A DNA stretch of 23,464 nucleotides, taken from the IMG/VR virus record IMGVR_UViG_3300042395_000079, positions 1 through 23,464 of that record; one strand, written 5' to 3'. Within the stretch, counting starts at the first letter, position 1. Each line of letters opens with the position of its first letter. The notes below the pieces were generated by a model. It did not search any database, was not told where the DNA came from, and saw nothing but the letters and a program-made list of their open reading frames with translations. This DNA comes from a virus. Shown piece after piece: positions 21,910 to 23,464 of the stretch. A program made the position numbers and the translations under genes.

Positions 21910-23464
21910 TGGCTGGCTTTAAAGAAAGTTCGTTTGTATTTACTGATCCCATTCGTTATTTTAAAGAAAACGATCCATATTATTGGGAAGTAGATAATAT
22001 TCCATTAAAACAATTACAAGAAAACTGCATGTGGTTGAAGGGTCAAATAGCTTCTAACCCAGCAGCGGATGGAGTTGATAGAAATGAATTGAACGAGCTT
22101 CGCCCATATTCAGAAGGGAATACTAATATAATAAAAGTAAAACCCGGAAGATTTACTGCTCGTATCAATGATGCATACAATAAAGATCCTCTGCAAAAAT
22201 TGCAGATGCTGACTGGAGATTTATTAGCATCCTATGAATCATTCAACAACCCTTCTGGATTAACTTTAGCTGAAGCAGTATTAACTAGAATTCAAAGCAC
22301 AGTATCGACAAATGCTTTATCCTTGAATGGACTCATCGAGCGTGTTTTATCTTGGCCTGTTATTAACGATGATGAAGTTTACGGAACTCAAATAGTTAAT
22401 AGTTTTCCTGTTCCCGGATCTACATCATACACTAAATGGCCCTTGTTGAGTACATTCCCATTTGTACCTACTTTAATACAAGCTTATGGCGCAGCGGGAG
22501 AATTACCTAGAATATCCGCAGAATTTATAAAACAATTCCGTGGTGTAGCGAGAACTGCCGTAGTAGATGTTCCTGAAGAGTTGTCAATTCAAATCCCAAA
22601 TTTTGATGCAAATGACTTTTTTACAATAGATTCCACTGGCACAAAAACATTGCTTAGTAATGCAAGCGTTAGAATAGACTTGTTGTTTGTATACAGCAAA
22701 CCAGTAGATGTATCTTCTACTACTCTACAAAAATGGTCTGGCGGTCAACCAGTTACTATCACAAAACCAATTTTAGGATTGGTTAGAGGTGCTGGAGTTG
22801 GAATTAATAGATCCGATTATTCTCTCACACCCGCACGCGATGCAGGTGGGAATACTCAAATCCTCGCAGATTACAAGGATTCATTACTACCCACAAATGG
22901 ATTCCAAGCAACTTCAATTGATGTGCATGGATCATTCCCTAGCCCGGATGATTTAATGAATATCGCTCCAATAATTTCTGAAAAATTATCAGAGACAGAT
23001 ACTCAACTAGTTGGACAAACCATACTACCTTTGGCTTACATAGTTGTTCGTAAAAATGCCATAGTAAATTCTTTAGGAAATGTCGTATTGTCCGACAGCG
23101 ATGTAATTGACATCAGGCCCTTCTTTAGAACTACAGAATTAACTTATGGTGAGCGTGCCGGATTAGCTGCTGCATTGCCTTCACCATCCTTAGCTAACCC
23201 AGTAGTTACTCAATACAATTTAGACAACCAAGTTAATGGTGTTAAATCTTATATTGATTCAGAAATTACTAGAATCACAGGATTAATTCCCGGGGATACT
23301 GGTGGTGGAGGTGGCGGAGGTGGAAGTCCTATAGTAACCCCTAGAACTGTTGCTGGGGGTACTATTTGGGGAGGTTTGAATTTTGGCCCAGAAGGTGCGA
23401 TCAATACACAGCTACAAACTTTGGGTCAAGAAAATATTTTTGACGATAATACAGTACCAGAATT
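21909..23464 (+). CDS. Large virion protein, 3' end outside window
   Basis: The frame starting at ATG 21909 stays open to the window end (518 codons plus two bases, no stop). Translation begins MAGFKESSFVFTDPIRYFKE and continues NDPYYWEVDNIPLKQLQENC, then a helical stretch (WLKGQIAS). Residues 24-36 match the attachment motif of the beta-helix protein just upstream (W-E-x-D-N-(L/I)-P-x-x-x-L). The following region (residues about 40-450) is mixed alpha/beta with no clear family, including a 'GRFTARINDAYNKDPLQKLQ' segment and 'VRKNAIVNSLGNVVLSDSDV'. At about residues 465-472 eight glycines form a hinge, after which a new part begins (TVAGGTIWGGLNFGPEGAIN). Its size, position and shared motif suggest a fibre or wedge-rim protein of the same virion layer. 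The stop of the previous gene overlaps its ATG (TAATG). Confidence 0.85.
   Translation, partial: MAGFKESSFVFTDPIRYFKENDPYYWEVDNIPLKQLQENCMWLKGQIASNPAADGVDRNELNELRPYSEGNTNIIKVKPGRFTARINDAYNKDPLQKLQMLTGDLLASYESFNNPSGLTLAEAVLTRIQSTVSTNALSLNGLIERVLSWPVINDDEVYGTQIVNSFPVPGSTSYTKWPLLSTFPFVPTLIQAYGAAGELPRISAEFIKQFRGVARTAVVDVPEELSIQIPNFDANDFFTIDSTGTKTLLSNASVRIDLLFVYSKPVDVSSTTLQKWSGGQPVTITKPILGLVRGAGVGINRSDYSLTPARDAGGNTQILADYKDSLLPTNGFQATSIDVHGSFPSPDDLMNIAPIISEKLSETDTQLVGQTILPLAYIVVRKNAIVNSLGNVVLSDSDVIDIRPFFRTTELTYGERAGLAAALPSPSLANPVVTQYNLDNQVNGVKSYIDSEITRITGLIPGDTGGGGGGGGSPIVTPRTVAGGTIWGGLNFGPEGAINTQLQTLGQENIFDDNTVPE
23301..23324 (+). repeat. Eight-glycine codon run
   Basis: GGN repeated eight times encodes residues 465-472 of the last gene, a flexible hinge between two unlike parts. 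The codons vary (GGT, GGA, GGC), so it is not a pure nucleotide repeat. Confidence 0.85.

Overview
The window is a virion-structure module of a contractile-tailed (myovirus) bacteriophage, most like the baseplate region of the T4-like group. The diagnostic order is: tape measure, tube/adaptor protein, LysM-like gp53-type protein, baseplate hub, gp5/gpV-type spike, gp25, gp6/gpJ, gp7/gpI-type wedge, then adhesin or fibre-type proteins. The DNA is visibly AT-rich, with many AGA arginine codons and A/T-ending codons. No gene names a host. The lineage (T4-like, possibly aquatic) is inferred from gene order and protein motifs, not from any database search.

Layout. Bases 1-725 hold the 3' part of a plus-strand PD-(D/E)XK nuclease with a C-terminal cysteine cluster, a DNA-metabolism gene unrelated to the tail. 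Bases 726-822 hold a hairpin flanked by T-runs on both strands, placed as a bidirectional terminator between convergent genes. Bases 823-1128 hold the only minus-strand gene, a small unidentified protein. From 1150 to the end there is one uninterrupted plus-strand train of genes. It contains a 148-aa unknown, a 612-aa tape-measure-like protein with 21 consecutive prolines, a 347-aa tube/adaptor-like protein, a 101-aa LysM/gp53-like protein, a 937-aa hub, a 297-aa spike, an 880-aa LamG-like protein, gp25, gp6, a 1280-aa gp7/gpI-like wedge protein, two related 336- and 192-aa proteins, a 1094-aa beta-helix protein and a final gene that runs off the window.

How the genes work together. The spike sits under the hub. 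The 347- and 101-aa proteins probably join hub to tail tube, and the tape measure fills and measures the tube. gp25, gp6 and the gp7-like protein form the wedge that surrounds the hub and starts the sheath. The downstream large proteins probably decorate the wedge rim and contact the cell. Most junctions in the train overlap as ATGA or TAATG or are separated by only 1-2 bases, so translational coupling is likely. Only two gaps exceed 10 bases after position 1150 (18013-18035) or are near that size (18615-18624). There is no gene-free stretch over 300 bases. I saw no tRNA, CRISPR array, insertion sequence or attachment site.
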